Assembly: GCA_944472135.2 (NCBI GenBank)
Contig: OX235262.1
Coordinates: 89,068,903-89,132,902 of the forward strand
DNA: 64,000 bases
Source: Trichobilharzia regenti
Taxonomy: Eukaryota; Platyhelminthes; Trematoda; Strigeidida; Schistosomatidae
Direction of reading: 5' to 3'
Position 1 is the first letter of the stretch. Each line of letters starts with the position of its first letter. The notes below the pieces were generated by a model. That model was given only the letters and a program-made list of their open reading frames with translations, had not been told where the DNA came from and searched no databases. This document shows, piece by piece, positions 10,682 to 22,348 of this stretch. The position numbers and the translations under genes were made by a program.

Positions 10682-11568
10682 CATATGACATTTTGGAGAC
10701 GAATGTAACAAGTATATGAGAATGCACTCAGAACAATATAAGTGACTTAGAAACTGTGTGCACCATCGTGAATTCAACAAGAAGCAAATGAATATCATTA
10801 GATGAAATGTGTTTCAAAGACGTGACTTTCTGTTTGACAAAGAAAAACCATGACTACCTGAAGCTTCAAAACGGGTTGCTATACCTCCTTTTCATTACGT
10901 TATGACGGTTTTAACTTACCGCCTTATCTACTCAATACTACCACAGAGTATGTATTCACGAATATTTCGATAAAGAAAGGAAGACGAAATTTGCAGTATA
11001 AAATGATATCATTCTATTTCACAGGTTCTCATCAGCTGCAGACTACTTTAATGTTTAAGTGGTGGTAGAGAAGAGATACTATGAAATTGACGCATCTAAA
11101 TGAAAGCATTGCAATGTTTTTAGTTTAAGTTTTCATCATCACTTTATACGCTTTTAAAGTTGAAAAGAGGGGGAGGGGTAAGACAGAAAACAGAAAAATT
11201 GATTGACAGAATAGTGTTAGCTTGTAAGTTCACATAGCAACTCAAGAAACAAAAGCGGTTACAGTTTATGAGATTAAGATTTGTTCAGTGAGTTGAGATC
11301 ACTGAATTAGATGACTAATCAAAATCAAATTCTGTTACCAAGGCAGTGAGGCGTTAATCACACTCTCTTTCTGTATGCATAAGTCTGGTTTAAGTCTTTT
11401 GATTGCGCTTGCGAATAACTTTAACATTTTTTGGTACACTTATCAACCCGAAATGTTTGAGGATATCGTTGATGTTTGTTCTAGCACGGTCTTAATTTAT
11501 GCTTGATGTCAAATGCTGGACACTATGTGAAATATAAATTAATCTAGTAGATGGTTTTCCCTTCCTCT
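10680..11568. other. No recognisable feature
   Basis: Mixed AT-rich sequence with stops in all frames. I see no known repeat family. Confidence 0.45.
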
Positions 11569-11742
11569 GCGTCCGTGGCACAGCGGTTAGGACTCTCGCA
11601 GACCATGCACATGGTCCGAGGTTCGATCCCCTGCAGACGCACACCTGATATCTATGATCGACCTGCAAAGTTTGGGCTACCTATATCACATGCTGAGAAT
11701 TCCACACTTGTACCGAAAATACGGTGTGGTATGAAGCTGTAA
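11569..11742 (+). mobile_element. SINE family B copy (plus orientation)
   Basis: The 72-base head (11,569-11,640) has partly complementary ends GCGTCCG and GCAGACGC like an acceptor stem, an A-box-like TGGCACAGCGG and a B box GGTTCGATCCC. The palindrome GACCATGCACATGGTC sits in the middle and lies further 3' than a true anticodon arm. The tail from CACCTGATATCTATG to AAGCTGTAATC follows. This is the clearest plus-strand example of the family. Confidence 0.85.
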
Positions 11743-12196
11743 TCAAATTAATAAATGATTTCGAATGTTTTTATTTGGATAACTTTTCTGAATTCCAGTT
11801 GAAGAAACCGACGAGAAACTTCTTTCGGCATATGGAAATATCCTTAGCGAACTGAATGATAAAAAATGTTTGGAATTATACGTACAACAGTAAAATACAA
11901 AGAATTGTTTTAGAGCTAACGTCTACAAAATTATCCAACTTTAACTAGCCAAACTTCTTAGATGCTTCTAAATCCTAGCAAATCATAAATATAACAGTTC
12001 TGAATCCCGTGAGTATAGAGGAATATTTAGGTAATACCAGAGTTACGGTTAATATTATTTGTTTTAAGTCGTTTTTTTTGCTACAATGTCTACGTCATAC
12101 TCATAACAAGCTCCTCTATTTGCAGCTGTCTTATTTGCTTGAAATGATGATGGTGGTAAGATTGCATCCAGTATTTTTTCACATGAATTCAAAAGG

Positions 12197-12528
12197 AAGA
12201 TCATTAATATTCAAGTATTGGTTTGGCTACAGGATTTCATCAGGTTGGATGTGAGGAACAATACTATCCTTAGTCATTAGCTAGCAGTCGCGCTATGTAG
12301 TGAACTGGTAGAAGTTGGAATCCATGCACTGGCCATTGGATGGGGTTCCAGTGGCTGAATGGTCTACGAGCTCGCTGGCCTTGTAACCAGAATGTCCTGT
12401 GTTCGAACCCCTGTCGGTGGGTGCGTATTGATGAAGAGTCTCGGTAACTAGAACAAAACAGCTGTCCAGTACGCCCTGCAGGTTTTCCAATGATTCTCTA
12501 ACCGATGTCAGCTCAAGATCATTAATAT
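12197..12528 (+). mobile_element. SINE family A copy with inverted tail and 14-bp target duplication
   Basis: Identical 14-base sequences AAGATCATTAATAT flank the insertion at 12,197-12,210 and 12,515-12,528. Inside, the first ~32 bases (12,211-12,242) are the family tail in minus orientation. The rest (12,243-12,514) is the body in plus orientation, with A box TGGCTGAATGG, B box GTTCGAACCCC and a decayed hammerhead-like block. The body stops at CAGCTCA, exactly where the inverted tail (TGATGAAATCC when read on the minus strand) would continue. The pieces together make one element whose body was inverted relative to its tail, as in twin-priming. Confidence 0.8.
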
Positions 12529-12599
12529 CCTGTGGCAAATTAATTTATCAGCATAGAATTACACCAAAATAATCATTTGAGTTATTTTCACACTCAAAA

Positions 12600-12970
12600 T
12601 TGTACACGATAAAACATGAGTTTTAATGAACACTGTTAACTCTTCCATTGTGAGTAAACTGCACACTAGCGTTTACAAGGAACTAACGCATTCTAATAGA
12701 TCTCTAGATTTTAATTTATCCCATCCGTTATCTGTAAAGGCAGGTCTAGTTGACTGTCTAACAAACGGAGCGATAGCACTAAGTAGCACAAAAAACCTCA
12801 CCGGTGAAATAAAACAGATAGAAGAAACGTTGGTGTCAAATAAGGATCCTATAAAATTCACATTGGGAATATCAAAAAAAGGTCAAAAGCAAAATGAAAA
12901 TAATGGTGCAACTAATAGCGATAACAAAAAAAGGAGAGAATATGAGGCATCGGGAAAGCCTACCTAAAAA
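12600..12970 (+). mobile_element. Penelope-like element, C-terminal RT fragment
   Basis: The frame 12,626-12,967 reads NTVNSSIVSKLHTSVYKELT, then HSNRSLDFNLSHPLSVKAGL and VDCLTNGAIALSS. This matches the PLE pattern that follows the RT palm: a V-Y-R-K-P-T-like block, HTNRYLxFxSxHP, then a loop of charged residues. Here the block reads VYKELTHSNRSLDF, so the conserved RKP is mutated. The frame stays open for 113 codons, suggesting a fairly recent fragment. No GIY-YIG part follows. Confidence 0.75.
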
Positions 12971-13195
12971 ATCAAAACTTTCAGGTTAAGTGGTGAGGAT
13001 TTTTCCGTCTACCCACTGGCCCCCAGATTCTACATCTCACCTATTTGTTTTACAACGCCACTTCCACCATTGGTGAATGTTTAACCCCCCACTACCATGT
13101 GACTTGATTAACCTTAGTGGTCGTAACCTCTCATTAGAACTTCAGGAGATCCATTTCTCAATCAGCCAATTATGGACAATATCTTAGAATACACG

Positions 13196-13668
13196 TTTTC
13201 GGGCGAAGTTAAAATATGATGGCCAAAATCATGATGACCTTGAACAACCAATAAGATTTTAAGCGCATAAAAAGTCACATAATCTTTTAAAAAAAGGATT
13301 TAAATCCCTGTAAACGTAATTTTACATCGTTATACATCGTAAGAATGTTTCCCAATTACTTGAAGGATAAACCATGCAGGAACTATAACATCATGAGACC
13401 CTGGGACACATTGATATTTTTAACTCTTTTCTTTAACCTACCCCTATCCAAATCCCTGAAAACCTAACCCTAGCAAACAGCATAGATTTACGGAAAAAGA
13501 TTACCCAGGGAATAAGCAGAATACTGTAAATACTCTCATTATATCCTTATATACATGTATTATTTGATTTGGGATGACCTTCCATAGACTTCCCTAAATC
13601 TGATTGGTTCTTCAAGGTCAACTTTTGGCACATTTTGACTTTAGCAGTGATAATTTAACTTCAACGAC
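13196..13668. mobile_element. Possible non-autonomous element with long imperfect terminal inverted repeats
   Basis: The left arm 13,196-13,260 (CGAAGTTAAAATATGATGG ... ACCTTGAACAACCAATAAGA) is an imperfect reverse complement of the right arm 13,596-13,668 (TCTGATTGGTTCTTCAAGGT ... GATAATTTAACTTCAACG). The interior of about 335 bases has no open frame and includes CCTAACCCTAGC. No target duplication is evident. A MITE-like DNA transposon relic is the simplest reading. Confidence 0.4.
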
Positions 13669-13689
13669 TTACTTCAATTATGTCAATTT

Positions 13690-14770
13690 CGGTAATTTCG
13701 CTATAATCTGTTATAATTTCATAATGAAGTAAAAACACCACAGTTCATTTGTTTGGCTTAACATAAATGTGATATTGTGTAATTTTTTTTTCTGTTTTGC
13801 CTTTTTTACTAATTCGAATAATTCGCGTGAACAAACTTTAGGCTAATTTGTTTTTTTATCAATTACAACATGAAAATCTACTACTTATTCGTTTATTTTT
13901 CTTAGCACCACTCAACACTTTATATTTGTATAACTTTGAGTTACACCTTTCATTTTCTTTTCTTTTAATCCGATACACCTTGTAGTGTTGTTTTTACCTT
14001 TTTTGAAAAATAAAAATTAATCACAGCAACAAAAAGAATTTACCACCAACAGTGAAATCAGTAAGGTACATAATTCAAATAAGTACAGTTATAGAGGCAA
14101 AAATGTCCTGTTTTAAGTATGTCAGACAATTCGTCTGAATAACGCATATATATATATATATATATAAACATTTGCATCAGTCTTGACGTTATGACATAAA
14201 ATGCAAAGGAGAAATGATTCACTTTTTGTCTTAAAATTAGGTTTATCATTCGTTTCTTCTTCTTCTTTTTCTTCTTCCCTCCGTGTTTCTCCTTTCTATT
14301 CCTTATTATCTATATGACTGGTGAAATCAGTGAAGATGGATGGATAGATAGATAGATAGATAGAAGATAATCGACGCATGTGTGTGTAAGTGCATCGGTG
14401 GACAGACAAACACTGTTACTTCCAAAACCTATACCAAGCCTAGATATATATATGCTATGTTTTCAAATTATACCCTAGAATATAAGTTCAAAATAAAATA
14501 AAAATCGAGCAAATGAGGAAACAAGAGAAGGAGAGAAAAATTAGAGTAAACAATCACTATAACATAATAATAATAACTGAATACAGTAAATTCAGACAAA
14601 ATAAAAATAAATCGATCATTTCTAGGGTAAATGATAATACCACTTGAAAACATTCATTTAAAAATACCGGTAAATAATGGTTGATAACAGAAGTAAGTAG
14701 AAGGAAATAAAAGACAATTGAATCTAATTACAATACATAAAGTAGACAAGTGATGCTAAATCTGGTGAAC
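13690..14770. other. Noncoding stretch with simple repeats
   Basis: Contains a TA run near 14,146-14,166, pyrimidine-rich TTC/CTT tracts around 14,250-14,275 and GATA repeats at 14,343-14,363. I see nothing coding. Confidence 0.5.
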
Positions 14771-14774
14771 TGAC

Positions 14775-14925
14775 AGAAGTTAGCATTCACAGGCTACTGA
14801 AGTTCGTCCAAGTGACTGAAAGTATCACTAAAGAGTCCCAAACTAGGACTAACTAGCTGTCCTGCACTCCTTAGTTTTCAATAGTTCTCTAACCGATATC
14901 ACTCCATGATCAACCTTGAAACAGT
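14775..14925 (+). mobile_element. SINE family A, degenerate
   Basis: Keeps AAAGAGTCCCAAACTAGGAC, CTAGCTGTCCTGCACTCC and TCTCTAACCGATATCACTCC, so the 3' half on the plus strand is identifiable. The tRNA-like head is only a trace. Confidence 0.6.
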
Positions 14926-15734
14926 GTTTTCCTCCCTCGATGTCCCATATAAGCTTAGAAAATCAGTATGATCAATAGCTGTTTAGATGTAGGGTTTTCC
15001 TGGGTCAATTTGATTAAAAATAATAACTTCAACTATGCAGATTTTCTATTTATCAGGATCTGATTCATACTTGAATTGTGATAGCTTAGAATGACGTAGT
15101 TGTACAAAGGTTTAAACCTTTATTGAAAATTGAGCGTTTACGTTTTAATTTCAATGTTCAATGGCGCATAAATAAAATGGGAAATACTGCAGTGAATTTA
15201 AATCTAACTTATTTTATTAAATGTTTTCATTATTTGATTGGTTGTTTTGGATAAATATCAAAAGTAAGCAGTAAATTAGGTTACCATCCACTATTAATTT
15301 TTATCCAAAGGTAACATAACGTGTTTACGTACGGCTGATAACAATGCACTATTCCACTAATCCATAAATATTGTTATATAATCCGAAATGAATTGAAACT
15401 AAGCTTCTTGAATTCAGTGGTTTGTAAGACTCATTTGTCATAGAATTTTTGACTTTCAAATTAATTCACTAAAGATGTTCATTAAAAAAATTCAAAAGAC
15501 TCAATAATTAACAGGGAATATTCTTTTCGATAAATTCGTCATCAACTTCTAAATTTATGACAGTAATAACTAAAGAAATATTGTTATCAAAACATTATTA
15601 TTTTAAATTACATTAAGTCAGTAGTATCGACAGGACTATATTTCAAAAGCATCAGTAAGAGATAATATACATTATTGTAACATTGAAACAAATATAAGAT
15701 AAATTATTAAGGGAATTAATACAAAATTTACGAA
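14926..15734. other. No recognisable feature
   Basis: AT-rich sequence with many stops. I see no repeat family or RNA gene. Confidence 0.45.
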
Positions 15735-16100
15735 TTTATAGGTTCCAAGGCAGGCCAAGGTTACAATAGTAGCAAGAACTGTTTCTTTTGCACACAGAGC
15801 TCTGGTTGATTTCAGTGAAGTGGAATGGCCTGTACTGTTCCGAGTATTCGGAATCTAGAGGCCTTTGGTAATTTATTCGATACCCGGTAGATAACAGAGA
15901 GGTTCTTCAGTGCTAACTTTGTGGCCTGTTTGGATGAAGTGGTCGAATATATAGAAATGTTGATGGTTTTAACCACATCTTTATTTAGCCACACTGATAG
16001 GTGTTCTTGAGCACGAGAAATTTGAATTTCTAGAGTAGTGGCCAATATAACTGGCTACACGGGAGCTGCTGAAATGGTACATACACAAGTGTTGAAACTT
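15735..16100 (-). mobile_element. Penelope-like element, GIY-YIG endonuclease fragment
   Basis: On the minus strand the sequence around 16,040-16,085 reads VYHFSSSRVASYIGH, the GIY-YIG core with the usual CSCGA replaced. The frame 15,812-16,045 continues with RAQEHLSVWLNKDVVKTI, LSVIYRVSNKLPKASRFRIL and GTVQAIPLH, parallel to the FKIIYKV...RFRLL block of the copy at 23.7 kb. The C-terminal ELCVQKK-like segment is out of frame near 15,790. The Cys residues near the core are lost, and frameshifts make it inactive. Confidence 0.8.
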
Positions 16101-16594
16101 TTTGTTAACTTGACATCCTCAGGTAACAATTTGTATGTTTGATTTCGTAATACACATGTGTATCATACATGTGTGAATAAATACTCAGAATGCAGATGTA
16201 AAAAAAATATTTGCCCTGTAGGAAATAAAATTAAAACTACATTTGTCAAAATAGTTTGTTTTATAAATAAACAAGGTGGATTACATTTTGGAATAAATAT
16301 AAACTCTAGTGCATGGAACTTATATTTCGCAGGGTGATTAAATTTCAACGCACGGTGAAGTAGATGTGAGCATAGCAGGTAAATTCCAGATTGGTTGACG
16401 TTTCAGTGGGTTATCTGACAATGACCTTTCGTATAAATACATATATATTTAAATAAACAGAATTTTTTTTAAATATTCACTGCTAAAGAATAAATATTAG
16501 GATTGGGGTAAGGCAGAAGTCATAAAAAAAGTTGTTAGCGAATACTTTCATATGCAGAAAATTTTATTGGTTAAATTCCACTTATTATTGTAAT
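16101..16594. other. No recognisable feature
   Basis: AT-rich, with a short ATAT tract near 16,440. The phrase GACGTTTCAGTGGGTTATCT near 16,398 looks like a retroelement tail, but I cannot assign it. Confidence 0.4.
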
Positions 16595-17880
16595 TTCTTT
16601 GGGTTCTGTGCAGAACATAAGTATTCAACAGCAAATCATCATCTCTTCTTGTTCTCTGCAGTCACCTTTAGCTGACTATATCATTTCCCAGGAAGTCTCA
16701 TCTCTTCCTCTCACGATCTCCTAAACAATCTCCTCAGACTCATGCTAAATTCGTCGTTTTCCATTCAGATCCCACTTGACGAGCCTGAAGTGTGATTTCA
16801 CCCAACAGTCTCTTTCGAATGTATCCGATCCATCGCGGTTTACTTCAATATACTTATTGGACGATAGGTTCTTGCTTAGTTCGTTTCCAGAGTTTTTTGT
16901 GTCTAATTCTTTTTGGCCATCTGTTCTTCAGTATTTACCGAAGTGAACTGTTGACAAAAGACCTCCCGTCGTGACGCGTGCTCCAAACGTCTGATCCATA
17001 TAAAAGAATTGGCTTGATGCTAATGCTGAAAATCCGAATATTGTTCCTTATACTGAGTGCAGGGATTTTCCACACTGACTTTAGGTAAGTGATGGTCTGC
17101 CTTGCTTCTCAGATCTTGGTTGAATTCGCTATCTTCATCCATGCCTCCCTTAGTTGAAACAATGCTTCCTAGATAAGTGAAGAAAGTGATTTGTTTCAAA
17201 TTCTTTCTCTTGATAGTGATTTGTGCCTTCTGTTACTGGTTGTCGGGCATCTTTACAACATCAGTCTTCCCTATGTTTACTTGAAGTCCTGTCTTTCCTG
17301 CTTTTGCCGCCAATTTGTTGGTTTTTGCTTGTAAGTCTTCGAGCTTATATGACATTAAAAATAAATCATCCACAGAATTAAGATATTCTACAATCTTTTC
17401 ATCACTCCAACGTATTCTTATTTCCTCGCTCCACACCCACAGTCTCCCGCGTAGTTCAGTTCACCACAATTATCAGTATTGTTGGTAGTAGTAGGCAGTC
17501 TTGTCTTACTTCAGTGATCACTTCAAACGCCTCTCTGAGTTTTCTTTTGTGAATCCTCTGACACACGGCATTGTCATATAGCATCTGAATGTGGCTGATA
17601 AAAATTTGATCACTGCACACCATAGTATTGAAGTAGTTTCCGTGGTCAACGCTGTTGAAGGCCTTTTCAAAGTCGATGAAGTTGAGGTAGAGGTTTGACT
17701 GCCATTCTATGCTCTGTTCGATAATGATGTGTAGAGTTGCAATTTGATCCACGCATGATTCACTTTTTGTGAATTTAACTTGTTCCGCTCGGAGGTTTGC
17801 ACGCACACCATGTTTTATTCTCTCGAGGATGACACAACTTGATATTCTGCTTGGCGTGGATAGGAGCATGATTCTGCGTC
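16595..17880 (-). mobile_element. RTE-type LINE, RT palm to 3' end
   Basis: The frame 17,456-17,869 carries RT motifs: VILERIKHGVRANLRAEQ, then motif A NFIDFEKAFNSVD (residues 63-75) and motif B as EVRQDCLLLP in place of GVRQGCLLSP. The frame 17,233-17,436 holds motif C as SVDDLFLMSYKLED instead of FADD, followed by LQVNIGKTDVVKMP. The 3' part runs to about 16,600 with the LINE tail (TTTGGGTTCTGTGCAGAACA on the plus strand). Motif substitutions and frameshifts show a dead copy. It is the most complete RT of this family in the window. Confidence 0.88.
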
Positions 17881-18210
17881 AGTTCTTACAAAAGCCTAAG
17901 TCGCCCTGAATTAACTGGTATTTGCACAACAATCACCTAACGATTTTCGAAAGTACAGATAGATTACCCTTCGTTAAATGCTGGCCAGTAAACAAAATGG
18001 TGATACTTCACACAAAAAGATACACAAGCTGCATTTTATGCAAGTTCACTTACTCCACACTAAACCTACTATAGTAAATGAACAATACAATATTTGGCTA
18101 AGCGAACTATAAAAAGTGAGGAATTTATTGATGTGCCTTATATATACTGTGTGAAATTGTCTGAGGACAAAATGTGATTTAGACAAAGTTTATTTATTTT
18201 ATTTTTTATT
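17881..18210. other. No recognisable feature
   Basis: AT-rich unique-looking sequence. I see nothing coding. Confidence 0.45.
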
Positions 18211-18373
18211 TACAGCTTGATTCAACACTGTGTTGTTGGTACAAGTATGGAATTTTCAGCATGGATATCTGTAGCCAAAATTTTTCAGGCCGATCATAGA
18301 TATCAGGTGCGCGTCGGTAGGGAATCAAACCTCGGACCATGTGTATGGTCGGCGAGGGTCCTAACCACTGTGC
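18211..18373 (-). mobile_element. SINE family B copy, head slightly truncated
   Basis: Minus-strand copy with tail TACAGCTTGATTCAACACTG, GATATCAGGTGCGCGTCGG and the palindromic GACCATGTGTATGGTC. The last ~10 bases of the head, present elsewhere as CACCGACGCA, are missing. Confidence 0.78.
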
Positions 18374-18544
18374 TTGCTCAGTATGATTTATGCTACTGTT
18401 TGCAGCATCTTCATTTATTCGCAGTACATTTATGTCATATGCAAACAATGTTTCCTCCTTTACAACGGATGAATTGATTTGATTTCTTGCTGAAATATAC
18501 CAAAGCTTAACACAAGACTATTATTATTTATCAAGAGTGAGGAA

Positions 18545-20030
18545 GTTAAATTTTAAGACTATTAATAATAATAACAATAATTTGCTTTATTCCAAAAATA
18601 GTACTTGTGATACAGAATGAAATTCTCAGCATTTTTTACTACGGTATTGCATCCAGTTGGTACATTAATAATAAATAAAATTCTACATAGATTAAGGGTA
18701 ATCTCAGATAGCTTTGACAACAACATATTGCCATGTCGGCAGCAAAGCCAAAATTGAACAGAGTATTTGAAGGTGTTAGAGCAGAGTAGATACTAGCATA
18801 TTTACTGCCATTAGCGGTAACAAAATGGTCGAGATATACAGAGTATGAAAGAAAGAAGTAGAATGTTTTAAACAGAGTTCGTAAGGAAGAAAGAAACAAA
18901 GCAGCACATAACAGAGAAAAAAGAGAGGAGAGAAAAGAAAAAGAAAGAAAGAAAAACGTTGTACCCATAAATGATATGAGTTGGAAAGACGAGATCCAGT
19001 TGTTCTACTGACTACTTAATAGTTATAGGTATCACGCCTAATGCTTTCTTTATCGCACAGAACACGAGCTAAGTAGGGTATAGTTGAGTTTTTGTACTTG
19101 CTAGTGTGAGCATACAGTTTTCCATATAGGCTTCTGGTTTGGCCTGATGAGATAGAAGGGGAGAGTTGTGAATGAAGAGGGTGGTGTGAGTTAGATAAAA
19201 TGGATTTAGCCCATTTTCACACGTTTCCAAGTGCCCGTCGACTAGAATATTTACAAGCTGGTCAAGTGGCACGTTGCTTACCCTGATGACAACCTTCAAC
19301 ATCCTGCGTAATAAGGTATAGTCCTTCTTCAATAGCCAGCCCTGGAAAAACTAAGGGGGAACAATAGAGAATAATAGGCAGAATGCGAGAGTTAACGAAT
19401 CGTAGGAGTAAGGGTTGAGTTATTCCAGAATGTCTTAACTTCTTGGTGTAGTAGGTAAGACGGAATATTTTCTCAGAAATCAACAAGATATGAGACGACC
19501 AGGAAAGATCAGCAGATAGAATGACGCCTAGATATTTAATTTCCGATTTGATATCTATTTCAGTGCCATCTATGTTGCACACCTCGTGAGTGGTAACCAG
19601 TTTGTTTAGGTCAGATTTGTGCCTAAAGGTGAAATTAACTGTTTGGCATTTCGAGGGGTTTAAGGTTAGACCGTTTTCCTCGGACCACTGGCTGATTTCT
19701 GATAAAAAGCCCTTTAATTTAGAGCAGTCACTTTGACAAGCAAAGATACAGCCAGGTCGTCAGCATATTTGCAAAAATAATGTCATTTGAAGATAGTAAG
19801 TCATGCAGAAAGAAAGAAAAGAGAAGTAGGGAGAGTACAGCACTTGGGGGACACCAGTTTCAGTGAGCACAGCAGAGGAGGATTCGCCTTTGTATACGGT
19901 GTACTGCATTCTGTTTAAGAAGTAGGAATGCAAGCAGTTTGTGACTCAGGACTCAATTTGTGTCATCGAGAGCTTATTTATCAAGAGACATCTAGGTACA
20001 GAGTCGAAAGCAAAAGTATGATTAGCTTAC
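18545..20030 (-). mobile_element. CR1/jockey-like LINE, RT palm to 3' end
   Basis: This family is distinct from the RTE copies. On the minus strand, motif A appears as FAFDSVPRCLLINKLS near 20,000 and motif B as ETGVPQ near 19,850. Motif C is an intact KYADDLAVSL (YADD at 19,757-19,768). Frames 19,262-19,582 and 19,069-19,332 contain IKYLGVILSADLSWSSHI, the LPIILYCSPLVFPGL block and KDYTLLRRMLKVVIRVS, separated by a frameshift. The 3' end is marked on the plus strand by ATAATTTGCTTTATTCCAAA at 18,575 with ATT-type repeats. Assignment to the CR1 group rests on the motif A wording and is not certain. Confidence 0.82.
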
Positions 20031-20034
20031 TGGC

Positions 20035-20929
20035 CTAAAAATTGATTGGCACAGGATCATTGATTATCACATTAGTTTATCAAACATAAACTAGCTCCAA
20101 TTTTGTTAGAGGAGACAATTTACACCTTGAACAGTTTTATCATAGAAGTAAAACACGTAAGCTTAAGTTTGAATGAAAATTCGAATAATTGTACATTGAA
20201 AAGGATTGATTATTTTCATATTTTAGGTGACGTATGCGTGTATTCTTCTCGCCTTCACATAGTTTACTCCCGTCTACAGTCTACAACCTTCTTAACTGAT
20301 AATGTAACTAATCCATAAGATTTCACATTTGTTTACACAATTTGTCATGTATAAATTGATTTTAATGACTGTAATTAATTGTAAACAAATCTTAAGGAAT
20401 CCACATAAGCAAAATGATCTCAAAAGTAATTGAAATGTATGTTGTGTTTTTTAGGCGAGTATTATTTTTATTTATTCACCACAGTGAAGTATAGTCAAAC
20501 AGAATAATAAACAAATATTTGTCCAATTAGAATATAAATAATAAAATAGTGAATGCAGAAACAATTGAAATCAAATGACAAAAACTATTTGTAAAACCTT
20601 GAAGCTTGAGTATGATTTAAAAAAGTGTGATAGTTGAAGAATTGCTTGATCAGTGTAAAGAAACAAAAAGCACAACTCTATGGTTGCCAGTCAACTACAG
20701 TTGCTTGTTTAACGATGAACAATAGACACAGAGAGTTTTAGTTTTCTTATGGTCGTAAAATAACTTTTTAGTGAGTAGTTGATATTTTAATTTAATGAAA
20801 TAATTTATTTCCCGTCGTTTATTTTACTGGACTGCAGTGGTTCTTCTACGTTGTTCCTTGCGTTGCAAGTAGAAGATTGGACTTCAAAAGTATATTTCCA
20901 TTCCACTGATTATTTCCAGAAAATTTCAA
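20035..20929. other. No recognisable feature
   Basis: AT-rich sequence. A 71-codon open frame at 20,103 lacks support. No repeat identified. Confidence 0.45.
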
Positions 20930-21760
20930 ATGGCTCCGCAACTAACAAAAACTTTCATTTCTTCCTTACATGACCTCTTGAACATTACACTCGGACCCTG
21001 GCCAAGTTATCGCTACCTATTCGACTTCCACTCGAGATCACACCTGATATGTGAGATCATGCAATGGTCTATTCATTGTTTATCCAACACATCTCATTCC
21101 TTCTGTGCATTTCTTGGGTGAATCATAGGTTTCTGACTGGAACGTAGCTTGTTAGGACTCCTTGTCGTTTACTTTTACTTTCAGCCCAGCAATCTGATCT
21201 TCAGTACTGAGTGAAAACTTCAGCTCTTGATAAAAGTCTGTAGCGGACTGTAGTGAATGCTTTTAGTGATGCGTGTGTGCTAAGTCTCTGGACCATGCAG
21301 AAGCACTAAATATCTTGACCTTAATGTAAAAAATTCTGATCTTGTTCGTTCATTACTGTAGATCTCCATTCGAGACTGATTTCAGAGTAATATATCAGTG
21401 CCTGTCTTGCGTTTTCTACCTTCTAAGATCCTCATTTGTGTGATAGCGGCATTCAATCAAAACGATATTGACCAGGTGACGATTGGAAGAGATGACTCCA
21501 CTTAGAATGCCCCCCCCATTGAAAGTGACAAGTACTACTTGTTGTTGTTTTCTTTATGCTCATTTGAAATCCTGTCCTTGCTGGCTTTTCTCTCAACTTG
21601 TAGAGTGCCACTTCTCAATCTTTTAGTGTATATGACATGAAATATAAATCATTCATGAGATTCTGATTCCATAGGATCGTTTTATCGATCCAATTTATGC
21701 TCGTCTTCTCATTCCTGATAGCCTTCTAAATTTTTGGTGTATATTAAGTTTCTTCTATGC
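20930..21760 (-). mobile_element. RTE-type LINE, heavily eroded
   Basis: Order and wording match the minus-strand RTE copies at 16.6 and 39.1 kb: CTGATCTTCAGTACTGAGTG, CAGAAGCACTAAATATCTTG, ACTGATTTCAGAGTAATATA, GAAATCCTGTCCTTGCTGGC and GACATGAAATATAAATCATT near the former motif C. There is no frame longer than a few dozen codons. Confidence 0.7.
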
Positions 21761-21935
21761 TTCAATTCGAAAACGGTATTTGTTTCTAGATTTATTTCAA
21801 ATTTCTCAATTCAAGTAGGAGAGAAATTTCATATCGTCTGCTAGTAAAATACTCTGACAGAATGACTGAAGGCAATCAAATAGTAAACTGCATCAACTTT
21901 ATGCTCAGTTATTATGCCTAGTATTATTTTTTCAA

Positions 21936-22348
21936 AGTATTGGTTCGTAGGGATTTGGTTGATTGGTTGGTTACAGGATTTCATCATGAGTTGACATTAG
22001 TTAGAGAACCATCGGAAAACCTGGAAGTACTGGACAGCTGTTTCATCAGTCTAGTTCGGGACTCTTCATCAGTACGCACCCACCACCAAGGTTCGAGCCC
22101 AGGACCTCCTGGTTACAAGTCCAACGAGCTCGTAGACCATTAAGCCACTGGGACCCGATCCCATGGCCGGTGCATGAGTTCTGACTTCTGTCAATTCACG
22201 ATATAGCGCAACCACTACCCGATGTCTTTGGCGAGTATTTTTCCTCACACCCAACCTACTGCACCCTACTGGTCACGATTTCCCACTGGAACCCCAGGTA
22301 ACTACCTACCTGAATAGGGCCAGTCGCCAGTGAGCATCTCACTGGTAT
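21936..22348 (-). mobile_element. SINE family A, near full-length
   Basis: Minus-strand unit of about 413 bases: tail (TATTGGTTCGTAGGGATTTG), hammerhead-like module (CAGCTGTTTCATCAGTCTAG), tRNA-like head with B box GGTTCGAGCCC and A box region ACCATTAAGCCACTGGGACC, then a 5' domain ending in GCCAGTGAGCATCTCACTGG. By eye it differs at only about seven places from the inverted copy at 24,925-25,367. Other copies in the window are much more diverged. Two apparent open frames here are artefacts. Confidence 0.88.

Noticed and set aside
10323..10727. 134-codon frame with Ile-Tyr repeats
   Set aside because: Translation of TA microsatellites.
11569..11640. Head of family B as a functional tRNA gene
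   Set aside because: A and B boxes and partly paired ends are present, but the palindrome in the middle is displaced from the anticodon arm position and the unit is repeated with a constant tail, so it is a SINE head.
13464..13480. Interstitial telomeric repeat (CCTAACCCTAGC)
   Set aside because: Barely one and a half TTAGGG-type units; not an array.
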